The position numbers and the translations under genes were made by a program. From Flavobacterium sufflavum (GTDB lineage Bacteria; Bacteroidota; Bacteroidia; Flavobacteriales; Flavobacteriaceae), in NCBI RefSeq assembly GCF_004016525.1, contig NZ_SACJ01000004.1:248001-312000 (forward strand): a DNA stretch of 64,000 nucleotides. The letters run 5' to 3'. Position 1 is the first letter of the stretch, and the number at the start of each line of letters is the position of its first letter. Of the stretch, positions 7,486 through 16,810 are shown piece by piece. Below the pieces are notes generated by a model, which worked only from the letters and a program-made list of their open reading frames with translations, did not search any database and had not been told where the DNA came from.

Positions 7486-9423
7486 CTAATTCTTCTTAAC
7501 AGGATTAATTCCTGCGTGAGTAGGAACAACCTGTTTGATGGTTCCATCAGTATTAAATTCGAGTTTATCGATAGCAACTTCGCGATGAAAACCGGCTGCT
7601 CCGCCCATGCTAATTCCTGTAGGATATGAAAAACGGTGATACACAATATACCATTCGTCTTTTTTAGGAACTTTCACAACCGAATTGTGTCCTGTTGCAT
7701 AGATTCCTTCTTCTTTATTTCCTTGGATAACAATATTGTCTTTTGGAATCTCAATTGGCCCCAAAGGTGATTTTGAAATACCATATCTCACTTTATAATT
7801 TGGACTTCTGGTATCGTCTTCACTCCACATGAAGTAATATTTACCATTTCGGTAAATCACATAAGTACCTTCTCTAAAAGTGTTATCCACCTTAATTACT
7901 TTAGTGCTTCCGGCTTTAATTGAAACCATGTCAGGATTTAACTCAGCAACTCCCATATACATATTTCCCCAATACAAATAGCTTTTTCCACTTACCGGAT
8001 CCGTAAAAACATCCGGGTCAATTTCCTGACCGTCTTTTATGCCTTCAGGTCTGGTAGCTACAATTGGTTTTCCGCTGTCTTTAAAAGGACCTGTAGGATT
8101 GTCCGAAACCGCAACTCCTACTTTTTGTGCTCCCGTATAATAATAGAAATATTGATATTTTCCTTTTATCTTTTTCTCCACAATACAAGGTGCCCAGGCA
8201 TTTCTATTTGCCCAACTTACATCTTTTCTAAGGTCTAAAATAATTCCTTCTGGTTTCCAATCTACTAAATTGTCCGAAGAAAAAGCTTTAAAATAATTCC
8301 CTGACCAACCGTCAAATCCATCACTGGTTGGGTAGATATAATATTTACCCGTTTTCTCAGCATACAAAACTTCAGGATCGGCATGATAGCCTTCAAGAGC
8401 AGGATTATTATTAATTTGAGGATAAGCTACCGGTTTTCCCCATTTGGCAATAAGCCCTTTCAACTCAGAACGTGTAATAGGCAAAATCGTTCCGTGACGT
8501 GGATGAAAATCCATTGAAATTTCATTATCAATTACAGTGAAATGTTCTAAATCTTTCGTTTTAGTAAACTGATATTTTCCTTTCATGTACACATCATACA
8601 TCAGGATATATTCGTCAGAATGATTTAATTTGAATACACTGGAACCTTCAACTCCTTCTTTAGTTTGTTGCAAATAATTGTCATTTTCTGTCCAGTTTCC
8701 TGAAGTCAAATCAGTAGTTGTAGCCACTTTAATTCCAGGCGTATTGGTTTCTGTTTTATAAAAAAGATGATAAACTCCGTCTTTTTCGATAATATCTCCA
8801 TCAATACAAGCATTTCCTGCTTTTGGAACAAACAATAATTTTGGTTCACTTTCTAAAGCCGTAAAATCTTTATTGGCGTAAGCATAATAAATTTTGTCAG
8901 GACCTCCGGTATGTTGCATGCTAAAATAAATCATGTATTTACCTGCTTTTGCATCATAGATGGTTTGTGGTGCCCAAACTCTTTTTAAGTTTTCGTTTCC
9001 GGGAAAAGTCTTTTGAATATTGACTACATTGCTTTTCCAGTTAACCAAATCGGTACTTTTTAATAATACCATCGCGCGATTGCTATCCCAACCTTTAGAA
9101 GATGTCATATCAGTCAAAACCATGTAAAATGTTTTACCATCATCACCTCTTAAAATATGTGGATCACGAACACCACTAGTAGAACTGATAATTTTACTGT
9201 CTAGAACAGGTTTGTTGTTATTTAAATGGTAATAATGATAACCATCGGCACTAATAGCATAACGCACCGCTTCCTCTTCAACACTATTCCCTGTGAAATA
9301 AACAAATAAGTAAGATGTTAAGTCTTTTTCGGCAATAATAGGCGGAACACCGCTTTTATTTTGTGCTTTTGAAAAACTAATGAGTGTTAAAAATAAAACT
9401 AAACTGAATTGTATTTTTCTCAT
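7486..9423 (-). CDS. Secreted protein with two GH43 catalytic domains
   Basis: A 645-residue protein with a signal peptide (about 1-20). Two five-bladed GH43-type propellers occur in tandem. The first (about 35-325) has SGVRDPHIL (D87), CIDGDII and EGSSVF. The second (about 340-640) has YHADPEVL, IDPDVF and REGTYVIY. Each half therefore keeps a plausible base Asp, pKa-modulating Asp and acid Glu. The family mostly contains arabinofuranosidases, xylosidases and exo-galactanases; the exact linkage cannot be read from sequence. The start ATG overlaps the GH27 stop by one base (TAATG), so the two are probably translationally coupled. Confidence 0.88.
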   Translation of the reverse strand: MRKIQFSLVLFLTLISFSKAQNKSGVPPIIAEKDLTSYLFVYFTGNSVEEEAVRYAISADGYHYYHLNNNKPVLDSKIISSTSGVRDPHILRGDDGKTFYMVLTDMTSSKGWDSNRAMVLLKSTDLVNWKSNVVNIQKTFPGNENLKRVWAPQTIYDAKAGKYMIYFSMQHTGGPDKIYYAYANKDFTALESEPKLLFVPKAGNACIDGDIIEKDGVYHLFYKTETNTPGIKVATTTDLTSGNWTENDNYLQQTKEGVEGSSVFKLNHSDEYILMYDVYMKGKYQFTKTKDLEHFTVIDNEISMDFHPRHGTILPITRSELKGLIAKWGKPVAYPQINNNPALEGYHADPEVLYAEKTGKYYIYPTSDGFDGWSGNYFKAFSSDNLVDWKPEGIILDLRKDVSWANRNAWAPCIVEKKIKGKYQYFYYYTGAQKVGVAVSDNPTGPFKDSGKPIVATRPEGIKDGQEIDPDVFTDPVSGKSYLYWGNMYMGVAELNPDMVSIKAGSTKVIKVDNTFREGTYVIYRNGKYYFMWSEDDTRSPNYKVRYGISKSPLGPIEIPKDNIVIQGNKEEGIYATGHNSVVKVPKKDEWYIVYHRFSYPTGISMGGAAGFHREVAIDKLEFNTDGTIKQVVPTHAGINPVKKN

Positions 9424-10790
9424 TATTTTTTCGCTTTTAATTTATACAAAACTGAAGCGTGTGCATTTAGCGAAACAGCAACTTCATCTTTAGCAGCACC
9501 TACTTTTTTTCCAGTCCACATATTGGTAATCTCAGCATTTTTAATGCCTAAATCAGCTAAACGAACTGATACTTTTTCAGAGTTTTTATCTGAAATATTA
9601 AACAATGCTAAGTAAATACTTCCGTCTTTTGGATTCTTTGAAGTCACAGCTACTTTACCATCTTTTTGAAAAAGTTGTTTCACATTTGTCCCTTCACGGT
9701 GCATTTTTAAAACTTCAGCATTCGTCAATAACGATAATGTAAAAGCATCGTTACTTGGCATATCTCCTCCAAAAAATAATGGAGATTTAAAGATATTGAA
9801 GAATGTCATTAATGTATATTGTTCGTCTTTGGTTAATCGGGACATTCTGTCTTGTCCGCGTTCTCCTCTTAACGAAATTCTTCCTAAAGGAATCATATCG
9901 CAATCAGGCCAGGTTCCCGCTGCAATGTGTGGATACCATTTTTGGGCAACATCCATTAAATGTGTAATGTGTGGCCAGGTATCCCAAACATCATCCACCA
10001 TACGCCACATATTAGCATGAGAACCCACGTGAGCAGCAGCAGTAATTGGCGTTTCTCCTGGCGAAGTACTTAAAACAATTTTACGACCACATTTGTCAAT
10101 GGCTTTTCTAATCAGGTTGATTTCTCCTTCATGATATGGTCTTGACAAATCGTCAATTTTGATAAAATCTACTCCCCATTGAGCGTACAATTCGAATAAA
10201 GAATCATAATATTCCTGAGCTCCCGGTTTATCAGCAAGAATAGTATAATTGTCTTTCAACCATTCACATTGTAAGGCTGTAGTATAAATTTGGTCAGCTG
10301 TAATTCCGTTTGCGCCTTTAATTGGCAACTTCTCTTCCACTGCTTTTTTAGGAATTCCACGCATGATGTGAATTCCAAATTTCAATCCTTTACTATGTAT
10401 ATAATCGGCTAAAGGCTTAAATCCCTGTCCGTCTTTTGCCGATGGAAACCTATTTAATGCTGGCAAATATCTTCCGTATTGATCCGTTACATAACGTGGG
10501 TCTTTCTGGTTGTAACCTCCGGCCTTATCATTTTCGACAAACCATCTGATATCCACTACAATATATTCCCAACCTGATTTTTTTAAATTTTTAACCATAT
10601 AATCAGCATTGGCTTTTACCTCATGCTCCTCCACTGTCGAGCCATAACAATCCCAACTGTTCCATCCCATTGGAGGGGTTTGGGCCCATTGCTTAAATTC
10701 ATCTTTTTTAAAAACTGTTTTCTGGGCATTGGTAGCAACCGATACCAATACAACTCCTAGTGCCAGAGCAATTTTATTCTTTATTCTCAT
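9423..10790 (-). CDS. Secreted GH27 alpha-galactosidase or beta-L-arabinopyranosidase
   Basis: The GH27 opening motif is TPPMGWNSWDCYG. The nucleophile region is VDFIKIDD (near residue 212) and the acid/base region is RMVDDVWDTW. A C-terminal beta domain ends in SVLYKLKAKK. The longest frame begins at 10826, but the ATG at 10788-10790 (MRIKNKIALALGVVLVSVATNAQ) directly opens a signal peptide and is chosen, giving 455 residues. Family enzymes remove terminal alpha-D-galactose or, in some members, beta-L-arabinopyranose. Both occur on plant arabinogalactans. It is the first gene of a two-gene unit with the GH43 protein. Confidence 0.9.
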   Translation of the reverse strand: MRIKNKIALALGVVLVSVATNAQKTVFKKDEFKQWAQTPPMGWNSWDCYGSTVEEHEVKANADYMVKNLKKSGWEYIVVDIRWFVENDKAGGYNQKDPRYVTDQYGRYLPALNRFPSAKDGQGFKPLADYIHSKGLKFGIHIMRGIPKKAVEEKLPIKGANGITADQIYTTALQCEWLKDNYTILADKPGAQEYYDSLFELYAQWGVDFIKIDDLSRPYHEGEINLIRKAIDKCGRKIVLSTSPGETPITAAAHVGSHANMWRMVDDVWDTWPHITHLMDVAQKWYPHIAAGTWPDCDMIPLGRISLRGERGQDRMSRLTKDEQYTLMTFFNIFKSPLFFGGDMPSNDAFTLSLLTNAEVLKMHREGTNVKQLFQKDGKVAVTSKNPKDGSIYLALFNISDKNSEKVSVRLADLGIKNAEITNMWTGKKVGAAKDEVAVSLNAHASVLYKLKAKK

Positions 10791-10823
10791 TTTTTGGTTT
10801 TTATATGTGTTAATATTACACTT

Positions 10824-10831
10824 CAAATATA
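10824..10831 (-). promoter_or_regulatory. Promoter -7 element of the GH27-GH43 unit
   Basis: The minus strand reads TATATTTG, a perfect TAnnTTTG, 33 bases before the GH27 ATG and downstream of the GH2 terminator. No clear TTG lies at -33. Confidence 0.5.
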
Positions 10832-10850
10832 ATGAACTTTTTTATTATAA

Positions 10851-10890
10851 AAATTAACCTGCCTGCTAAAAAAAGCAAACAGGTCAATTT
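10851..10890 (-). terminator. Terminator after GH2
   Basis: The outer arms AAATTxACCTG (10851-10861) and CAGGTxAATTT (10880-10890) are joined by an inner TGCT/AGCA stem, with small internal mismatches. On the minus strand it runs into AATTTTTATAAT. Confidence 0.65.
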
Positions 10891-10938
10891 ATAAAAATAG
10901 CATTATTTTAATTATTTCTCTTTTTCTAGAAAAACAGC

Positions 10939-13374
10939 TTATTTAACATTAATAGTAACTTCTACTGCTTTTAACCAAGGGCTGGAAAACTGAACTTTGA
11001 TAGGTGCTTTATCACCATTTGCCTGAATGTAAGCTAAAATATGTCCGTTGAACGCACGTTGTACATTATCGGTATAATCGGTCATATCAGAATTATTTCC
11101 TGCTTCTAATCCTAATAAAGTTGCAGAACCACTAACTATTTTACAAGTAATTTCGTTATCAGAAACCATTACCGGAACTCCGTTTTCATCAACTATTTGT
11201 AACATGATTTCGGCTACACCTTTGTCTTTATTGATAACTGCATCAGCACTTTTTACAACAATAGCCTGTGGTTGTTTTGAAGAAGTAATAGCATAACGAC
11301 TCACTTCTTTATTATTCTTATCCAATCCTACTGCCTCTAATTTCCCTGATTGGAACGGAATATCCCAAGAAATAATTCCTGTTTCCTGATCGTAATCTTT
11401 TACTTCTCCCACAACTTTTCCGTCTAATTCAAGACGCGCTTTGGCTGCATTGGTATAACAAACCACTTTTACTTTCTGACCATCATTGTAATTCCATAAC
11501 GGCCAAGCATCCATTGACAAGTCTTTTTTGTTTGGATTATTCGAAAGATAAGTTCCAATGTAAATCATTGGAGTATCTGACCAAAGTGATTGACGGAAAT
11601 AACCTCTAGGCTTAATTTGTCCTGCAAAATCAACTAATCCTGAATAAAATCCTCTTGACGGCCATCTTCCTGATTCTCCTAAATAATCAATTCCTGTCCA
11701 TAAGAATTGTCCAAAAATATGCTCGTTATTTTTTACCGCTAACCAGGCATCATAATCATGACGGTTTTCGCTACCAAAAATTACTCGTTTAGGGTATTTT
11801 TTATGATCTGATTGGTATTTACTTTCGGTATAATTGTATCCTGTAATATCCAAAGCTCCCGGGTATTCCGTTTCATTAGACATCGCTACTCCGGCTAAAC
11901 CAGCAGTTGTAGGACGAGATTTGTCGTATTTTTTAACTGCAGCAACCAGACGTTTTGCAATAGCTCCCAAACGCATCGCATCCGGAGCATCTTTTTTATA
12001 ACCTCCATAAGCGGCTTGAGAAAATCCTGTATCACCTCCTCCGGCTAATACCGGGTGAGAATACGGATCATTAGGATAATCTACTTCGTTACCAATACTC
12101 CATCCAAAAACAGACAAATGATTTCTATCTCGACGTACAAAATCTTCTAAATCTTTTTCGGCCCAATCAGCAAAAATATCAAAAGAACCTTCAAATCCAG
12201 GTGTTCCCTGATTCCATCCTTCTAACCATTTGCGTTTTGGAAATTCCCATTCGTCATAAGCTTCGTTTAGAACCAATAAACCTAATTGATCACAAAGTTC
12301 ATAAAAATCAGGTGCCTGTGGATTATGACTCGTACGTATTGCATTTACTCCAATTTCCTTTAAGGTTTTCAATCTTCCTTCTAACACTTCACGAGGAACC
12401 GCCGAACCTAATACTCCCGCATCATGGTGCAAACAAACCCCTTTTATTTTCATCCATTTGCCGTTTAAAGCAAATCCTTTATTAGCATCGAAAGTAAAAT
12501 TGCGGAAACCTGTTTGAGTCACAGAATGATCCACTACTTGTCCGTCTTTTAATACGGTTGTTTTTAGTTGGTACAAATTTGGATGCGCTAAATCCCATAA
12601 TTGAGGATTATTCACTTTTATTTTTGTAGCAATTTTACCTGATTGATTAGCCGCAATGGTTACATTATTAATACTCTTTGCAACTGTTTTTCCATCATTG
12701 GAAATCAATTCGTTAACAACAGTTAAACTGGTATTTCCAGCAGAAGCATTTTCTACATCAACTTCAACATTCAAAGTTCCTGTATTTTTACTTACTTCCG
12801 GATAAGCATAAACACCCCATTGTGCAATATGCACTGGATTAGCATACACTACCCAAACATTACGGTAAATTCCTGAACCTGTATACCAACGAGAATCGGC
12901 ACTTTTACTGTGATCCACGCGAACAGCAATCGTATTTTTTTCACCATATTTAATATACGGAGTAGCATCATAAGCAAAAGAAAGATACCCATTAGGACGT
13001 TTCCCTAAAGACTTTCCATTAACAAAAACTTCGCTTCTGTTATAAACCCCTTCAAAATATAAATATACTTTTTGACCTTTCTTAGCTGAAGGCACATCCA
13101 TTGATTTTCTGTACCATGCAATTCCTCCAGGTAAAAATCCTGTAGCACTCGCTAAAGTAGGACTCAACTGTCCTTTGATACTCCAATCATGAGGAAGTGC
13201 AATATTTTGCCATTTTCCATCATCAAAACTCGCATTCTGAAAGTCTTTATTGTCTTGCAGAATAAATTTCCATTGTTCATTAATTTTTTGAGAATCCCCA
13301 AATCCTATTTGACTAAAAGCAGACACATAAGAAAAAGCGAGAATTGCTAGAAAAGTTCTTTTTGTTGTTAACAT
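10939..13374 (-). CDS. Secreted GH2 beta-galactosidase-like glycoside hydrolase
   Basis: An 811-residue protein with a signal peptide (about 1-21). The GH2 order is visible: N-terminal sugar-binding jelly roll (NEQWKFILQDN..LPHDWSI..WYRKSMDVP), Ig-like domain, then a TIM barrel with GVCLHHDAGVLGSAVP and RTSHNPQAPDFYELCD. The acid/base Glu is in WSIGNEVDYPND (near 429) and the nucleophile Glu in FGSENRHDY (near 535). C-terminal Ig-like domains follow. It belongs to the bacteroidal GH2 group that includes beta-galactosidases and beta-glucuronidases; galactosidase is preferred because of the adjacent galactanase-type GH30. It is the first gene after the second copy of the shared PUL operator. 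Confidence 0.9.
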   Translation of the reverse strand: MLTTKRTFLAILAFSYVSAFSQIGFGDSQKINEQWKFILQDNKDFQNASFDDGKWQNIALPHDWSIKGQLSPTLASATGFLPGGIAWYRKSMDVPSAKKGQKVYLYFEGVYNRSEVFVNGKSLGKRPNGYLSFAYDATPYIKYGEKNTIAVRVDHSKSADSRWYTGSGIYRNVWVVYANPVHIAQWGVYAYPEVSKNTGTLNVEVDVENASAGNTSLTVVNELISNDGKTVAKSINNVTIAANQSGKIATKIKVNNPQLWDLAHPNLYQLKTTVLKDGQVVDHSVTQTGFRNFTFDANKGFALNGKWMKIKGVCLHHDAGVLGSAVPREVLEGRLKTLKEIGVNAIRTSHNPQAPDFYELCDQLGLLVLNEAYDEWEFPKRKWLEGWNQGTPGFEGSFDIFADWAEKDLEDFVRRDRNHLSVFGWSIGNEVDYPNDPYSHPVLAGGGDTGFSQAAYGGYKKDAPDAMRLGAIAKRLVAAVKKYDKSRPTTAGLAGVAMSNETEYPGALDITGYNYTESKYQSDHKKYPKRVIFGSENRHDYDAWLAVKNNEHIFGQFLWTGIDYLGESGRWPSRGFYSGLVDFAGQIKPRGYFRQSLWSDTPMIYIGTYLSNNPNKKDLSMDAWPLWNYNDGQKVKVVCYTNAAKARLELDGKVVGEVKDYDQETGIISWDIPFQSGKLEAVGLDKNNKEVSRYAITSSKQPQAIVVKSADAVINKDKGVAEIMLQIVDENGVPVMVSDNEITCKIVSGSATLLGLEAGNNSDMTDYTDNVQRAFNGHILAYIQANGDKAPIKVQFSSPWLKAVEVTINVK

Positions 13375-13440
13375 AATTATATTTTTAATAAAATAAGTGC
13401 GCTATATAATTCTGGTTTTCTATAAATACAGCTTATAGAA

Positions 13441-13506
13441 GCAAAGAAATGATTAAATAACTATAATAATGAGGGGTAAAATGGTATTTTAAGCAGTATA
13501 AATTTA
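13441..13506 (-). promoter_or_regulatory. PUL operator/promoter copy A (upstream of GH2)
   Basis: On the plus strand GCAAAGAAAT (13441-13450) is followed by GGGGTAAAATGG ending at 13484. A weaker half-site CAGTATAAATTTA starts at 13494. Copy B, upstream of the glycan-binding lipoprotein gene, has the same blocks at identical spacing, with 32 of 44 identical bases in the core. In the direction of transcription it reads CCATTTyACCCC, then a -7-like TTTCTTTG, 67 bases before the GH2 ATG. The likely binder is the AraC domain of the local hybrid regulator. Confidence 0.7.
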
Positions 13507-13545
13507 CTTTTTTTTAAACATTATACTGATTTGTTACTCCAAATT

Positions 13546-15189
13546 TTACTTATAAGTTCCCACATAAGTAACTACTGCTCTTGCTGGTATTTCAAAGCCT
13601 GTAGAAGCAACATTAGTTCCTTTTTTCAAACTCATCGTTTCAGATGTAACATATGGAGTCAATGCATTGTTTACTAATGAGCCTCCTGCAAGATTTAAAT
13701 TGTAGGTTCTAGCCGAACTACTAAAATTAACTGCCACAATAACCAGTTTTTTAGATACTTCATCTTTGTAAGCTGTCAACATCACATCAGTAGTAGCTGC
13801 TGCGTTATCTAAATTAGGTATTTGCACCCTTTGCATTCCTGGTTTTACGAAGAAAGAAAAATTTCCAAAAGCCCATAGAATTTTAGAATCCCTTACATAA
13901 CCATCATATTTACAATAGTTAGAATCGCCGGCACCTTTTGTTATTCCGTTGTCAACATGAACTAATCCATCTTTATAATCGCCACGACTTACAGCCGTCC
14001 ACCATTGCCAGGAAGTAACACCTCCAATGGATATATCAGTACTGATAATACGAGCTACCCAAAGTGCGGTTTGCATTCCTAAATCCCTTCCCGGACCAGC
14101 TCCTCCCGGCAATTCAGCAGTACCCGGGCTTTCAAGAATAGAATATTCAGAAGCCCAAACACTCAATCCCGGAACCGTATTTGCTCTGGCAGCAACGGCT
14201 TGTCTGGATGAAATTAATTCGCTTATTGGCCAGGCTTGCCAGTAACTATGTCCTGAAATTGTTTTCTTAACATTTGTTAATCCTGCAATATTTTTAGTCG
14301 AATTAACCCCAAAGAAATAATCAATCTGATTCGAACGATTTTCTTTTCCACTTACTGTTTTATACAAAGGTTCAAAAGCACCTGCTTCTCCAACAACAAT
14401 TTGTGAACTCAATCCCTTTGCCTGTAATTTTGGAGCTAATGTATTTACAAAACTGTAGATATTAGCATTTGAAGCCGGAGAACCTTCCTGTCCTGAACCA
14501 TCCCATTCGTATTGTGGTTCATTAAACGGACTTAGATAATCAATTGTTAAATTATGAACTGATTTTAATTTATCAATCGCATTCACCCAAAAATCAGCCA
14601 ATTCAGGCATTTTGCCTTCTTTTAGATTGTAAAAAGTGCTAATGCTGGCATGTGCTTTTCCGTTTTGAGTTAAATAAACAGGCGCACTGTTAGTAAAAGC
14701 CAATAATTTATCTACTCCGCGCTGTTTAGCTGCTTTCATAAACCAAACCTGACCTGCCTGTTTACTCATGTCATAACTCACTCCATCAGTGGTGAAACAT
14801 TCTGTACGTCTCCACTCATCAGTTATATCACTTGCATCACCTTGCTCTGTACTGCCAGCACCAAGATTAAAACGCCATAATGACAAACCAATTCCTTTAG
14901 GATTCCCTTCGTTATCCACTTCTCTGCTGAATAACAAATCGGCAATTGCATTTTTTTTATCTGTAGGCCAATTTTTCCCGATATTATTACATTGCCAGGC
15001 ATCTGATGCACCAAAACTCTCCATTGTCTGAAGATTGGCATCAAGATTAATTTTCAGTTCTCTTGTCGTTTCAACAACTGGTTCTGAATTTTCAGTACTA
15101 TTATCAGACGAACAACTAATTAATGCAGAATTAATTGAAAGTAAGCCTGCAAACAGCAGGCTCACTTTATATTTTTTGATCAAATTCAT
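13546..15189 (-). CDS. GH30-family lipoprotein (endo-beta-1,6-galactanase type)
   Basis: A 547-residue protein with a lipoprotein signal (LLSINSALISC, Cys near 26). The GH30 barrel starts with MESFGASDAWQCNNIG and LSLWRFNLGAGS. The acid/base Glu is in SPFNEPQYEW (near 223) and the nucleophile Glu in ASEYSILESPG (near 347). A C-terminal beta domain contains VAVNFSSSARTYNLNL. The FGASDAWQC opening and the W-rich GGVTSWQWWTAVSRGDYKDGL pattern fit the beta-1,6-galactanase-like branch rather than glucosylceramidases. The start lies 1 base after the SusD stop, so it is in the same operon. A surface-exposed endo-enzyme that feeds the SusCD pair is the expected role. Confidence 0.85.
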   Translation of the reverse strand: MNLIKKYKVSLLFAGLLSINSALISCSSDNSTENSEPVVETTRELKINLDANLQTMESFGASDAWQCNNIGKNWPTDKKNAIADLLFSREVDNEGNPKGIGLSLWRFNLGAGSTEQGDASDITDEWRRTECFTTDGVSYDMSKQAGQVWFMKAAKQRGVDKLLAFTNSAPVYLTQNGKAHASISTFYNLKEGKMPELADFWVNAIDKLKSVHNLTIDYLSPFNEPQYEWDGSGQEGSPASNANIYSFVNTLAPKLQAKGLSSQIVVGEAGAFEPLYKTVSGKENRSNQIDYFFGVNSTKNIAGLTNVKKTISGHSYWQAWPISELISSRQAVAARANTVPGLSVWASEYSILESPGTAELPGGAGPGRDLGMQTALWVARIISTDISIGGVTSWQWWTAVSRGDYKDGLVHVDNGITKGAGDSNYCKYDGYVRDSKILWAFGNFSFFVKPGMQRVQIPNLDNAAATTDVMLTAYKDEVSKKLVIVAVNFSSSARTYNLNLAGGSLVNNALTPYVTSETMSLKKGTNVASTGFEIPARAVVTYVGTYK

Positions 15190-15190
15190 A

Positions 15191-16798
15191 TTAATAATTT
15201 GGGTTTTGTTTAATTACTCCTCCACTTAAATCGATTTCCAACTGAGGTATTGGCCAAACTAAATGCTTAGTAGCATCAAAATTGATTCCTTTATCCTGAG
15301 ATTCTCTTGTATTAGTTGTTTCGTAAGGATCAGTCGAACTCAAATTGTATTTTACAAATGTTCCGTTAGCTCCCATCAAAGATTCGATAACCGGTTTCCC
15401 TGTGCTAGGATCTTTTTCTCTTCGGATATCAAACAAACGCAATCCTTCGAAAGCCAATTCTAAACGACGCTCTTTATAAATTTTTCTCAAAAGATTAGGA
15501 CCAGCCATTCCTTCTACCGGATCTAAATCGACACGTGCTCTTACCACGTTAATATCAGCCATTGCACCTTCGGCATTATTTAAATGATAATTTGCTTCAG
15601 CTCTTGTAAGATACATTTCAGCCAAACGAATCAATGGCACATTCAATGGTAAGTGTCCGTCTTTCTTGTCTAAGGCACGACGTGTTGCTATTGGAATATA
15701 ATACTTACGGCAAATACGTCCTGACTTATTATCGTTCAAACTAAATTTATGAGTTGGATTCAAAACTTCGTCTCCATAAGCTGCTTCACCCCATTTTGTA
15801 ATAGTACTTCTACGACGAATTACATCACCTTCTGAAATATAGGCGTTTTCTAAATCACTTGTAGGCATACACCATCCCCAACCATCAAGTACATCGGCAG
15901 CACTGTTACTTGGGAAATTCTTTTTATCTTCCCCTCTTGCACCAGATAAAGTAGGCAATGCACATCCTAAATTCTTATCCTGAACACTTGAAGATTGTGC
16001 TTCTAAAATAGACTCAACTCCATTATGATTATTAACATCCCAAATATTTAAAAAATTTGGTTCTAATGAATAAGGTCCTTCGGTAATCACTTTGTTAGCA
16101 TATAACTTAGCTTCAGCCCATTTTCCCTGGAATAAAGACACACGTGCCAGTAAAGCATAAGCAGCCCATTTATTAATTCTTCCGTTTCTAGCTACTTCAA
16201 CATTCTCTAATTTAGTAGCCGATTCTTTAAGGTCAGACTCAATTTGAGCATATACTTCTGCAACTGTACTACGTGCTAATTTCAAATCACTAGTCCCAAG
16301 AACCGAAGTGTACAATGGAACTCCACCGTAATTGTTTACTAACTCATAATAGCAATAAGCGCGAACAAATAATGATTCACCCACATATTGATTTTTTTGA
16401 GACTCGCTAATTGGTGCTAAAGCCATTTTAGCTAAACCAATATTACAAGATTGAATTGTGTAAAAATGTGCAGTATACATACTGTTCATATCTCCCATAT
16501 TATCAGGAGTAATGATGTATTGAGATGCTGGTCTGTGAGCTCCACTGTCCTGACCAGTATTTCCCATCCAGGCATCATCAGTAGCCATTTCGTTTGTTAC
16601 TCTTGGAGCAATCAAAGTCCACCAGTCATTAGGCAACAACAATCGATGTGTTAACTCATTTACATAATTTTCACATTCTTGCGCTGTTTGAAAATAATTC
16701 TCTAAGGTTTGTGTTCCTCTTGCATCTTTTTCTATAAAATCGCTACAGGAAACTGCAACGGCAGCAAAAGTTAATATTGATACTATTATTTTTTTCAT
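15191..16798 (-). CDS. SusD/RagB-family nutrient-binding outer-membrane lipoprotein
   Basis: A 535-residue protein with a lipoprotein signal (TFAAVAVSCSDF, Cys at about 18). It has the SusD arrangement of TPR-like helices with a binding lobe: YFQTAQECENYVNELTH, GESLFVRAYCYYELVNNYGGVPL and RINKWAAYALLARVSLFQGKW. The conserved C-terminus is LAEMYLTRAEANYHL, RRLELAFEGLRLFDIRR and LVWPIPQLEIDLSGGVIKQNPNY. It caps the SusC barrel and delivers oligosaccharide. It follows the susC stop by 12 bases. Confidence 0.97.
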   Translation of the reverse strand: MKKIIVSILTFAAVAVSCSDFIEKDARGTQTLENYFQTAQECENYVNELTHRLLLPNDWWTLIAPRVTNEMATDDAWMGNTGQDSGAHRPASQYIITPDNMGDMNSMYTAHFYTIQSCNIGLAKMALAPISESQKNQYVGESLFVRAYCYYELVNNYGGVPLYTSVLGTSDLKLARSTVAEVYAQIESDLKESATKLENVEVARNGRINKWAAYALLARVSLFQGKWAEAKLYANKVITEGPYSLEPNFLNIWDVNNHNGVESILEAQSSSVQDKNLGCALPTLSGARGEDKKNFPSNSAADVLDGWGWCMPTSDLENAYISEGDVIRRRSTITKWGEAAYGDEVLNPTHKFSLNDNKSGRICRKYYIPIATRRALDKKDGHLPLNVPLIRLAEMYLTRAEANYHLNNAEGAMADINVVRARVDLDPVEGMAGPNLLRKIYKERRLELAFEGLRLFDIRREKDPSTGKPVIESLMGANGTFVKYNLSSTDPYETTNTRESQDKGINFDATKHLVWPIPQLEIDLSGGVIKQNPNY

Positions 16799-16810
16799 TT
16801 TCGTTTATTA

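Noticed and set aside
7425..7646. Minus-strand frame overlapping the GH43 C-terminus, at first a possible frameshift
   Set aside because: The GH43 frame is complete through its stop at 7486-7488 with a terminator behind it; the second frame shows no homology-like pattern.
13494..13528. CAGTATAA/TTATACTG stem as a terminator after GH30
   Set aside because: No T-tract follows on the minus strand, and the left arm coincides with the second half-site of the shared operator. It may be chance or a weak terminator.
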